Source: Fennellomyces sp. T-0311 (lineage: Eukaryota; Mucoromycota; Mucoromycetes; Mucorales; Lichtheimiaceae). From it: 64,000 bases of DNA. The position numbers and the translations under genes are program-made. Positions 25,176 through 35,400 of the stretch are shown here, piece after piece. The notes below the pieces were generated by a model that saw only the letters and a list, made by a program, of their open reading frames with translations, had not been told where the DNA came from and made no database searches. Every line of letters begins with the position of its first letter. The stretch's first letter is position 1. The stretch covers positions 124,001 through 188,000 of the forward strand of contig JALLLT010000050.1 of NCBI GenBank assembly GCA_025266875.1, written 5' to 3'.

Positions 25176-27773
25176 ATGTTGAATGAAGACGACGTACTCG
25201 GGGGCGGGTTTCTCGACGCAGACCCTTCAAGGTACTTGCTCGGCTCAGCAACATCGTCATCCATCAACCGGTCATTGTCCATGCCCCCTCTTTATGCTTC
25301 GCAGCTGGGGGAGGATGCCAACCCGTGGAATACCGACAGCCAGTTCGAAAGCGTCCCGGACATCGGGCAGACCAGCGGCAGCGGCCAGAATGCGGTAGAC
25401 GACGATATTTTGGGAGCGGGCCTAACAGCAGCCAGCGTTCTAGGTGAGTTGCGATCGAAGGGGAAGGAGCGGTGCATGGCTGATAAGGTCAATATAGTCG
25501 GTGTGGAACTGCCTGAGATATACGACACAGCGTATCTACGTGCCCGGCCGGTGGGAGAACGCGTTACTCTGGACTCGCTGGAGAAAATCATTGGGCTTGC
25601 CGAACTCTCGCCAAGGACGGTGCAGGAGGTAACAAGAAAAAAATCTTCAGGGTTCCCCACTTTTTTTTTCTCACCTCGCATATAGATCCTCAACATTGTT
25701 GTGCCTGCAGGTGCCATGTACGTCACTCATAACGAATTCAACACAGCCATGGCGCTAGTGGCCTGCGAGCAGAAGCTGATGGGTAAAGGCTAACATCACT
25801 ACGAAGCAAAGTTTGAGACTAAAGGAAGCCGCTTCCCTTTATTTTTCTTGTCACGTCAGATGTCTCCCTGCAGACCGTCTACCAGCATCGCAATGGTAAG
25901 TCGGAACATGAAACTTGGGCGCATCACCCACGTGCATTAATTAACACCATCGTTTATAACAGATCTGCCCAGTCCCATATTGCTCAATCTGGACCAGTTT
26001 AACGTCAAGCGCACCGTAAGCGCAACCAAGCAATCGCAGCATGACCAACGACTAGCCAAAAGCCAGCCCATGGATGACCCCTGGCTATCCCTACCCGTTC
26101 CCAATGGCGTTGTCGACGACCGCCCGCGCAACGGCAAACTCGACGAATTGCGATCAGCACCAACAAGTATGAGACGGCCAAAGCTGGGTTTGAACGGCCA
26201 TCATGGCACACCCCGCTCTCGCAGTATGGATAATACGCGACAAATGCAACAGCAGCAGCCCAATGGCAACCATGACGAGCTGCTGATGCCCGATTCAAAT
26301 GGAAAGTTCCTCAGCAACGGGCCGACCGAAAGCTATCAGTGGTTCCTGGATCTCGACGTGGTCAAAGTAGCAATTGCGCCCGAAAAAGAAGGTTTCATTT
26401 TTAAACATGTCAATTATGTCATCGAAAGTCAGCTTCGATCATCAAAAGTGTTGCGTCGCTATAGCGACTTTTTCTGGTTGTGGGAAACGTTGCTACGACG
26501 ATATCCGATGCGCGTTGTTCCGAATCTACCGCCAAAGAAACTTGGAGGCAGTAAGTCCGACTACGCATTTCTCTGCACCGAAATAACCTTTGTTGTATAT
26601 GCATCTGTTTTCCAGAGGACGAGTCGTTTCTAGAGAGGAGACGCAAAGGATTATCGCGATTCATCAACTCGATTGTACGGCACCCGACGCTGAAATGCGA
26701 TGAGGTGGTGGAGACCTTTTTAACGGAACCTTCGGTAAGAAAATGCAAAGCATGTGCTACATCAACTCTAAATAAACCGCGGATTTAGGAACTGCTGGCT
26801 TGGCGACGAGCAAACCCTCCCGTAGTAGATGATGAATTCGTCCGCAAACAACCTAGCGCAGCCGAGCTCGAATGCTATATACCCCAAGACCTCGACGCAC
26901 GTCTCGAAAGCATAAAGAGCAAACTATCGACCATCACCGACCATTACAACAACAAGTGCACGGTGCTGGAGCGATTGATACGGGTCAGCGAAGTACAAAG
27001 TCGCGAATTTGTCCGATACAGCATAACTTTAAAGTAAGTTGCATTGTATGTCACCATGACGACCTGGTTGCTTACATAAAAGAAACACAGCGCAATGAGC
27101 GAAATCGAACAGGAATGCTACGTTCCCGGATGTCAATCATGTCAACAGGTGGTACGAGGATACGAGGCTGTGGCAAAACACATGCAACGTGCGGGTACGA
27201 TCTTAGACGATCAAGCGTTGGCGGGGAGCAATGGCGTTTTGGAAAATTTAAAACGACATCGTGATCTCCTTATTTCGTTCAAGGTAAGTGACACCTGATC
27301 AACAACAACAACAACAACCCCAAAAATAACAAACACAATGCATTCCAGGAAATGATGGACCGAAAGGAAAAGCTCGAGGTCAACCAGATCGACAGTCTCT
27401 CCAAAAAGATATCGGCCAACAAGGCCAAAGTAAATCAAAACCGAGGAGTCCCGGGATTGGAATCCGAGGTGGAACGGTTGGATGCCGTTATTGACTCGGT
27501 ATGTGTGTCCTGTGGTGTACTTTTTTTGTGTAATATGCTCATATTGCGTAGGACCAAACCAAAATGACATACCAGCTGGATCGTGATACCCACATTCGAT
27601 ACTGCCTCGCGTCCGAACTCTCGTATATCCACAAGCAACAAGCATTTATCTCACTCATGTATCAAAATTACGTCCACGAGCAACTCCAGTTTGCACGGCA
27701 GTTGGGCGACAATTGGAAAGTCTTGCAGGCCTTGGCTTGTGAGATGCCTATTGACCCTGATGAATTTGCCTAA
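25176..27773 (+). CDS. MVP1: Sorting nexin, Mvp1/SNX8-like (PX plus BAR-like)
   Basis: Phosphoinositide-binding sorting nexin for endosomal retrieval and vacuolar sorting. Nine exons (25176-25628, 25686-25782, 25860-25895, 25963-26550, 26616-26734, 26789-27033, 27091-27283, 27349-27498, 27552-27773) sum to 700 aa. An EH-like helical segment follows the acidic N-terminus ([20 protein letters not shown]). A PX domain spans roughly residues 340-470, with [12 protein letters not shown], the Arg-Arg-Tyr core [20 protein letters not shown], a proline loop NLPPKKLGG and [16 protein letters not shown] long helical BAR-type region follows ([48 protein letters not shown]). The low-complexity middle is rich in Gln, Asn and Arg. 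Mvp1 is favoured over Vps5/Vps17 by the N-terminal segment before PX. It is divergently transcribed from PCNA. Confidence 0.88.
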
Positions 27774-28474
27774 ACCCCCCTACACCCCTCTCTTTCTCTC
27801 AATGTATTCCTCAAATGCATACCTATATATACCATATTCATTTTGCATCACGCGATAACTGTTTGTTTGCCTAAGCAACGAGTCTGATATGCAACAGAAC
27901 CCGGCGGGATCAAGTCTCTCGGCCAAGCGTCGGCGAATAAGATGTTGGAATAACCTTTTCTGTGTACTTGACTACCCAACAAGCGACAGGCAGATACTTG
28001 CGGATCATGTTATGTATCCCCCACCAAGTGCGAATAGCTCAGGGGCACAATAGAGGCAGATACCCTAGCCAGCCCTTGGTGAATTGGATATATGTGAGCT
28101 TGTATTCTCGCAACGCAACAATATCTGCGTGCACCACTGACAGACGAGCATCCTTTGTAGAATGTTGACAGTCCACGGGACCTGACCGGTGGGAGGTGTG
28201 TGTAATTTTACGTAAAATCCGCATAAAGTAGCAGTTTACTGCAGCTCAGTCATATGATACAGGTCCAGAACCCCAAGTGCAATGTCATGTACAATCACAA
28301 ACTTTCACTCACTCGCTCCATCTTTTCGTATACGCAAAGGCAAGCTTCTTTGAACGTGGCTTTCCCTTCTGAAGCTGGTGCCCAAAAGTGGAAGTGACTT
28401 GCTTTCCTCACCGGTCTGCAGCCCAAATTTTGGCAGGTGAATGCTTGACAGTTCACCCTCTTTCTCTCGCTGCA
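27774..28474. other. Intergenic between MVP1-like gene and RPS21
   Basis: 3' flank of the sorting nexin gene followed by the RPS21 promoter, which ends in CT-rich sequence (CCCTCTTTCTCTCGC) directly before the ATG, typical of fungal ribosomal-protein genes. No other gene seen. Confidence 0.5.
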
Positions 28475-28850
28475 ATGGAAAACTCTGAAGGCAAGCTCGT
28501 CGATCTCTACATTCCCCGCAAGTGGTTAGTTTATTGCCCAATGCAACTGAATTCTCGAGAAAAAAAAGCTCATTCCAAATTTAGCTCTGCCACCAACCGA
28601 ATCATTGCCGCCAAGGACCACGCTTCGGTCCAAATCAACGTTGGTGATGTCGATGCTCAAGGTCGTTTGACTGGCGGTTACTCGACGTATGCCTTCAGTG
28701 GCAAGGTCCGTCACACTGCCGAGTCTGACGATTCCCTGAACCGCCTTGCTACGGAGGATGGCTGTAAGTGCACACACACTCATGTCCAGTAACGAAAGGC
28801 TCACTGTGTCCAATGTAGACCTCAAGGGCGTTTTCTCGTACCAAAAGTAA
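28475..28850 (+). CDS. RPS21: 40S ribosomal protein eS21
   Basis: Small-subunit ribosomal protein involved in 18S rRNA maturation. Three exons (28475-28524, 28585-28763, 28819-28850) give 86 aa, the normal length. It starts [16 protein letters not shown] and continues across intron 1 as [20 protein letters not shown], both diagnostic, with the [14 protein letters not shown] motif and the short fungal C-terminus LKGVFSYQK. The first donor is GTTAGT, less common than GTAAGT but required by the frame. It converges on the SRP9 gene with 76 bases between stops. Confidence 0.96.
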
Positions 28851-28926
28851 CAAATGTAATATATGAAAAAAGAAAACTAAAAGGGCATTGTATACACGTG
28901 TAATAAACCTTCCGTCCCCTGTGCAC

Positions 28927-29465
28927 CTATGCTTTCCGTTTATTGTTCTTTTTCTTTCGACTCTGAGGCGCCGGCGACGATTTGCCTGACGATGGTGCCG
29001 ATGTGACCTTGGGTATCTGTGGTCCTGACGACGGTACTTCTCTGGCTTCAAGAGAAACTGCTCACAATCCCCATCATTACTACACACTGTCTCCCCGTTC
29101 CATACCCTAGCTTACCATCGCTTCTATTTTGCATTTTGCTCATCAAACTCAAGTTCAACATTGTAAACTTCTTCAGGTCCGCTTGCTGATTCGTCTTGAA
29201 CTTGATAATCTACTTTGATGGCATTAGCAAAGCTCGTCTTTTGCTCTCTTCCTTTTTTTTCCTTACCGTTTGATCGTTTGTTACTTTGAGAATAAGTTCC
29301 CCATCGACGTGGCGAAAGCCCGAGACGTAACGCGTCTTTGAAAATAGAAAATGGAAATTAGATCATGTTTTGAATGCTATTCATTGGTTGACTTACTCGC
29401 TCAGGAGATGCTGCATAAAGCTCCTCAGCAGCTTTCTGGAACTCATCCCAATTGCTAATGTACAT
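28927..29465 (-). CDS. SRP9: Signal recognition particle subunit SRP9 (SRP9/Srp21 family)
   Basis: Binds the Alu domain of SRP RNA and contributes to elongation arrest of secretory-protein translation. Four exons on the minus strand (29465-29397, 29335-29267, 29209-29116, 29057-28927) give 120 aa in one frame. N-terminal MYISNWDEFQKAAEELYAAS matches the family opening (W-E/D-E-F...AAEELY), followed by TRYVSGFRHVDGELILKVTND, a beta strand pair as in SRP9, then a helix LKKFTMLNLSLMSKMQNR. A Ser/Pro-rich linker leads to a strongly basic end (SRKKKNNKRKA). Animal SRP9 is about 86 aa; the Lys-rich extension recalls yeast Srp21. Exon 3 depends on choosing the downstream TAG acceptor, because the nearer AG would create a stop. 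Confidence 0.85.
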
Positions 29466-31471
29466 TATTTCTTTTGGAGGCCAAAGAATGGGAGTGGTGT
29501 GTGGAACGAGAGACTGGGAGAGGATTCGAGCGACGTGACTTTGAAGACCCTTAAAACCCAATTGAACCTGTCAAATTTGGATACTTTGGTAAAAGTAACC
29601 TTAATGGAATTCAATATTGATACGCTTGTCATTGGTATATACTTGGATCAATCGACAAGTGCTCTTGTAGTATCGCATGCTGCATTGAAGGCACCACATA
29701 CATGTCCTCGAACAAAGTAATAGTTGGTCCGATGTTGCTAAAAAGCTTTGATAAACAACGCATTAATAACATTTTCTCTTTTTAGATTAAATTTGTGGAT
29801 GATCCTGCTATCTAACCATCTATTCCTGCCTAATATGCAGTCTGATGAAAGATACTGGTTACAATCATAGAAGTAAAAACGGCGAATATAAAAGTGCTGG
29901 CGAAAGTCAGTTAACCATAAACAGCTGAAATGGACTGATAAAACACCTCAGCACGACCAGGTATGGGATCTAAATGATTATAGTGAAACACACATTTTCT
30001 AAGTTTACTCAGAGCTATTACCACCGGTGAGGAGTTTGGAAGTCTCGACTATCAGAAAGAGTGGATCCTGCGAGACTCGGGCTTTATTCCTTTTCTTTTT
30101 CAATGTAGGATTACAACCAGTATTTATATCTACTGCTGTGGTAAAGGGTTACCGGAAATGGAGTATTGTTGATATCTTAATTGGGAATATGATGGGGATG
30201 TCTATTATTATCGGGGTACACAAGCGTATTGGCGTTCTAGGGCTACTATCCGCTTCCGAGTGATTTACGCGTCGTAATCTTTCTTTTTATGTGGAGTATT
30301 GTTTCCCAAATACGACAACCGGAACTCCAGAACTATGTGTACACTTTCACCATCCAATACGCACTATGTATTGTTGGGATTTCTAATTGGACAGCGACAG
30401 GATCTGTAAAAGATAACCCTGACATGGAAACAAAGAAATTTGACTATATTTTTGAATAATAATCTACCTGTAACACTATCAATGGAAAGAATGTCCTTGT
30501 TGAGGCTTCTCAAACGAATCCAAATTATGGCAGAAAATGGTATCTAAGAAACAATGATAAGACGAGGGTTCTGTGCACTTTTCACAGAACTAACGATTAT
30601 AATAAAATCTGTGCGGCAATAATAAGTATACAGTACAAAAATACAAGCAATTAAAACACGTATGATAGAATCTTCCCCAGTCGCGCTTCGGGAAGACGAA
30701 CTGATCCTAAATTGTTACATTTTTTATCAATGTTACCCTGGGGAAAAGGTAATGATATGGAAATTTGTGTGTCAAAAGTTTGAGGAGTGGGGTGGTTTGG
30801 GTCTTCTTTTTCCAGGGTATATATTTGAATGACTATTATCTTGTTCACAATCTTCGACCCTCCTTACAGTCGTGACTGTATAACTTAGCTCGAATGCGAG
30901 CTATGAGGTGAAACAAAGGCCACATTACACACATACGTATATATAACGTAAGACGAAGTATTCTGCAGTGATAAACCCGGTAATAAAATTAATTGTAATA
31001 TGCCACTTCACTATTATGGGCTAGCAGCTATATTACTTCAAATAGCCACATGAGTAGCCCAAGAGATACTGAATATCGTGGCCTAAAGATAGTTTGATAA
31101 GGTAGTACACTACCTAGATGAATGTTCATTAAAAACTAGAGAGCTACTTAGTTTTACTTTTATAACGGTTTATCATATGTTCATGAATACCCACCCATAC
31201 AATGCACTTCTTTACGTACAATAAAAGCGCGTCTTAGTGTTATCAAGCTTGCCTTTATTATTATCACTGTTTATAATATAATTGCAAGCTTTACATTTTA
31301 CGCATATTTGTAAGTAGGTACAAAAGTTTGTGCGAGCTCTCTTTATTCGCTTAATAGAGGCTATATAAGTGCGCTCTCTTAAAGTGATTCAATAGGCAAT
31401 AGACTCGATATCCTTATGCTATTAATATGCACTTTTAGAATCATAAATGGGCGTACTCTTATAATCAATTA
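29466..31471. other. Gene-poor flank of the repeat island
   Basis: AT-rich, no coding frame with recognisable features. The longest open frames (for example 30027-30263) look random. It grades into the repeat island that begins with the 89-bp inverted repeat at 31472. Confidence 0.55.
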
Positions 31472-31560
31472 TGAAGTGAATCAACGGTACAAAGAATGAA
31501 ATGAGACTTATAAAAGTATCATTGAAGTTTCGGATATGCTTTATTGAATGCAACGCTCTA
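31472..31560 (+). repeat. 89-bp dispersed repeat, left copy of an inverted pair
   Basis: Its reverse complement matches 42365-42453 with about four mismatches over 89 bases (shared core includes GTACCGTTGATTCACTTCA on the other strand). Homology stops abruptly on both sides. The pair brackets about 10.9 kb containing the retrotransposon, the recombinase relic and the solo LTRs. Confidence 0.85.
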
Positions 31561-31868
31561 TGCTTTTATATCTTTTTGTGTATTGAATCAGCGATGGCAG
31601 CTTAGATAGTGTTTCGTCTTCAGAATTGCCTGAATGGATAGAGGACGTATAGGATCCTTTCCTTTGTTCTGATCATGCGGATTTGAGGATGTCTTTGACA
31701 TCCGCCATGCAGTGTTATGACCGCATTGCTATATTGGAGCCAATTCCATGTCCTGTTGAGTTTATCCCATTCGTTCATACGGTGTAATTCTTGATCCGTG
31801 TAGACAAGTTACTATGTAAGTACACTTCGTGATGATGTTGAACCGATATATGTTATCCGATAGGAAAT
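31561..31868. other. Spacer inside the repeat island
   Basis: About 300 bases between the left 89-bp repeat and the retrotransposon. No gene, LTR or tandem repeat is recognised. Confidence 0.5.
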
Positions 31869-31873
31869 ATCTT

Positions 31874-32277
31874 TGTGGTATCGTTTAAACGAGGAAAGGC
31901 TTTCGAATGACGAGACCAAAATAAGATAATGTTTTATTGAGGAAAACTGCTCTCTATTTATACTGTTGATGAGTTCGGGACGAAGAAGGCGAATGCTTTG
32001 TCTAATAAGCCTGTGATCCATGTTATTGCCGACTTTCATATGATCTTGCCTTATAGATGAAGGAGCCGAAGAACATATGGAACCAAGTTAAAGGAGTTGC
32101 CTTACGATCGGTAAACCCGAATCAAGGTTGCACATAAGAGCAATGCAATGGTTGCACATAAGAGCAAATAAGGCAATCGATAACTGTACGGTTGTTGATG
32201 TCGTAATGACAGCGGATATAGCATAACGAAGGAAAAGCATGTAACCATGGAAGATAGTGTATGTCGGGAATACGACA
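31874..32277 (-). repeat. 3' LTR of the retrotransposon (left on this strand)
   Basis: 404 bp, TGTGGTATCG...GAATACGACA as written on the + strand. In element sense it holds a TATA box (GTATAAATAGAGAG) followed about 30 bases on by AATAAA. It contains an internal direct repeat of GGTTGCACATAAGAGCAA near 32133 and 32151. Confidence 0.95.
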
Positions 32278-32291
32278 TTGCCCCCCTCCAG
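32278..32291 (-). promoter_or_regulatory. Polypurine tract for plus-strand priming
   Basis: On the minus strand CTGGAGGGGGGCAA lies directly before the 3' LTR terminus, the expected position and composition of a retroelement polypurine tract. Confidence 0.8.
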
Positions 32292-32414
32292 ACGAAACAA
32301 CCGTATGAAAGGATTGTTGTAGGTCCCTACGCTTGCGGATAAACAGCATACCAATGACTAGAAAAACCCAGAAAAACCCAGTGGGAGAAAAAGTGATGGG
32401 CAAAAAAGTCATGT

Positions 32415-35400
32415 CTAAGCGCGTTTTGATTTCTTACTGGAGGCAGTGTTGGCTGCAGCAACACGTCTGCGCTTGGACGAGCGTGTTTCTATACGACTGT
32501 GAGCAGAAGTCGTGGAGAAGCTGTTGGCTCGCGTTTTTGTACTGGTCCCTTCAGCACGTCTACGTTTGTTGTTGGTAGTAGGAGCTGTCGCACGTCGACT
32601 CCAATATTGTTGGATGAGATCCAAGCTATTGAAGTGATCGGTCGGTTCCCAGGTATCTTCCTTTGGATCATCATATCCCTTCCAACGTACCCGATAAAGG
32701 TATTGGTTATTACTGTCAAGTTTGTGATCCACGACTGCAAGAATCTCGTAGGTATCTTCGGATTGTACAATAGAATCCGGTGAGATTTGCTTGATGTGCG
32801 AAGGTGGAACGTTTCTTGATAGCAATTCGCCAGTGGTGTCAGAAAGGACATAACTACCCCCTTTGGTAATACCATAGACAGTGTATGGTCCAACATAACG
32901 AGGGTCAGTCTTAGCCGCTCGTGCGATGTTCTTGATCATGACCTTGCTGCCGATAGGGAAGCCATCGATAATGCGGTTCTGACTGTCGAACTTGCTTTTC
33001 TCAATAGCTCGTACAGCATCCATGCGAGCGCTGATAGCAGGAATGACCATGTTTTCCCAATCCTCGATGTGTTGCATCAGGGCCTTAACATCCTTTGAGG
33101 ACGAAGAGGCTGATCCGAGCTGTACACCAGTATAGTCTTGGAAACCATTGGGCTTGCGACCAAGCATCACGCTGAAAGGACGAGAACCATGCAGTTTGGT
33201 ATGACGACAATTCATCGACAGCTGAGAGCTGGCAACGAACAAGTCCCATTCCGTGTTCTTCCCTTGTAATCGCTTGATGATGGTTTGCTTCGCAATTCCT
33301 ACAGCTTTCTCGACGGCACCATTTCCGCGTGGATGATACTTTGAAGATAAGCGTAACTCGTAACCGGAGGACTTGGCAAGAAGCTTACATAAAGAGTTGT
33401 GGAACTCTGTACCCCAGTCATGCGTAAGGACTTTTGGATAGCCTAGCAATGAGAAAACGTCAACCAAAGTTCGTGCGATGGTGGGAGCTGTTTTGTCAGG
33501 TATAGCTCGTAAAACCACGAAACGTGTGAATATATCCAGCATGACAAGTAAAAAAGCATTACCACTGTCACTGACAACATTGAAGTCGCCAAGGTCAATC
33601 GCCCAATGATCACCAGGTCTGTCAGCTTTCACGTGTTGTAGTGGATGGTAACCGTGTTTCCCGATGTTAAAGCGTTGGCAATCGGGGCATTTGGCCACTG
33701 TGTTCAGTGCATCCTTGCGAATGTTGGTCCAGTGAAGACCGTCATCGTGAAGTGCGTTGACAATGGCATCGGCACCATAATGTCCAAGGAGATGAGCTTC
33801 CTCAAGGAGTCCGGCGCGTGCCTCAACAGGTGGTGTGATCATATCAACAGTGTTGGTCACTTGACTCATGCGTAACGCAGGTGACTGCGTGTCTGTTGAC
33901 GAAGGTGCATTGCCCAACGTGGCAGGGTCTTTGTCTTTGTTGTTTTCTTCCAACGGATGCGAGAATAGACGACTCAAGTAATCAGGCAGCAGATTTTGAA
34001 TGCCAGGAATGTGCGCTACTCGAAACGAATAATCGCCAATGACATCGTACCAGTTGATAATCATCTGGTTTGCGACCGGTTGAGTGTGAAGAAACGTAAG
34101 CGCGCGATGGTCGGTGTAAACAGTGAACGGTTTACGAGAACCCCACAACCACTGACGCCATTTCTGTAAGCAATATACAATCGCAAGCAATTCACGCTTT
34201 GTCGTTCCGTACCGGGATTCACTAGAGGTAAGAGCGCGAGCCACGAAACCAATGTAACGATATTGATTGTTGATGACTTGAAACAGCATTCCTCCAATTG
34301 AAGTTGAGCTGGCGTCGGTAGCAAGATGAAGCGCATGGTTCATGTCGACATTGCTCAAAACTGGTGCGCGTGAGAGTGCCTCCTTTAATCGTTCGAATGC
34401 CTCAGTGTGTTTGATAGTCCAGAGACCATCAAGTGAGCGAGCGTTTCGTAGCTGATCAAGTGGATGCATCAATTCTGCAGCACGGGGCAAGAACGAGCGG
34501 AAGAAATTGCACAGGCCAAGGAAGCTCTGTACATCACGGCCTGTCTGAGGTCTAGGCCAATCAAGCACATTGGACACCTTGCGAGGGTCAAGTGCGACAC
34601 CAAGAGACGAGATCTGGAATCCCAGCAAGTACACACACTTTTGTGCAAAGTGACACTTCTTCCTGTTCAAGGTAAGGTTCACGGATGTCAATCTTTTCAC
34701 CAATTCAATGACGTGCAACTTATGTGTCTCCAGATCTGGCGACGCCACAATGCAATCATCGAGATAGGTTTGCACAAATGGGAGATCGTGCGTCAACTTA
34801 GTCAGCAAAGCACTCCATTGTTGAGGAAGGATCTTCAATCCAAAACAAGCACGCTTCCAGATATAGCAAGTCTTATCGACAATCATGCCGAGCTTGAATT
34901 GATCCTCTTCTGCAATCGGCATGGTATTGAAAGCTGCGGTCACATCACAGACACTGTATACCGTGTTACCGGATAACGAGGAAAAGATGGAAGGTATATC
35001 GCGCATAGGGAAGTTGTAGTCATCGAGCATGACATTGATGTGTCTTACGTCCATGCACCAACGATACGCAATGGGTTCGCCAGAGACTGGATCGCGTTTG
35101 GGGACACAAGTCAAGCCACTGTTGAACGGTGTATAAGTAGGAGATACTGCGATCACCCCAGCTTCTAACCATTCGTCCAGCTGTTTCCGAAGAACTGGTT
35201 TCAGTGCATCTGCGACTCGGTATGGCGAGCGGTATGCGACTTTCCCTGCAGGAGTAGGTAAACGTACAACTGCTTCAGGCATCGTACAACAGGCATCCTT
35301 TGGTATAGCCGCGTTAGCATCCAGGTATGGGGCAAGGGCATCATGGAATGATTGTTGCTGTTCCTTGCTACCCGCTGGACTGGCATTTGGGATATACTCA

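Noticed and set aside
30027..30263. 78-codon plus-strand frame with hydrophobic stretches
   Set aside because: Isolated in a gene-poor AT-rich flank, no motif, no splice partners.
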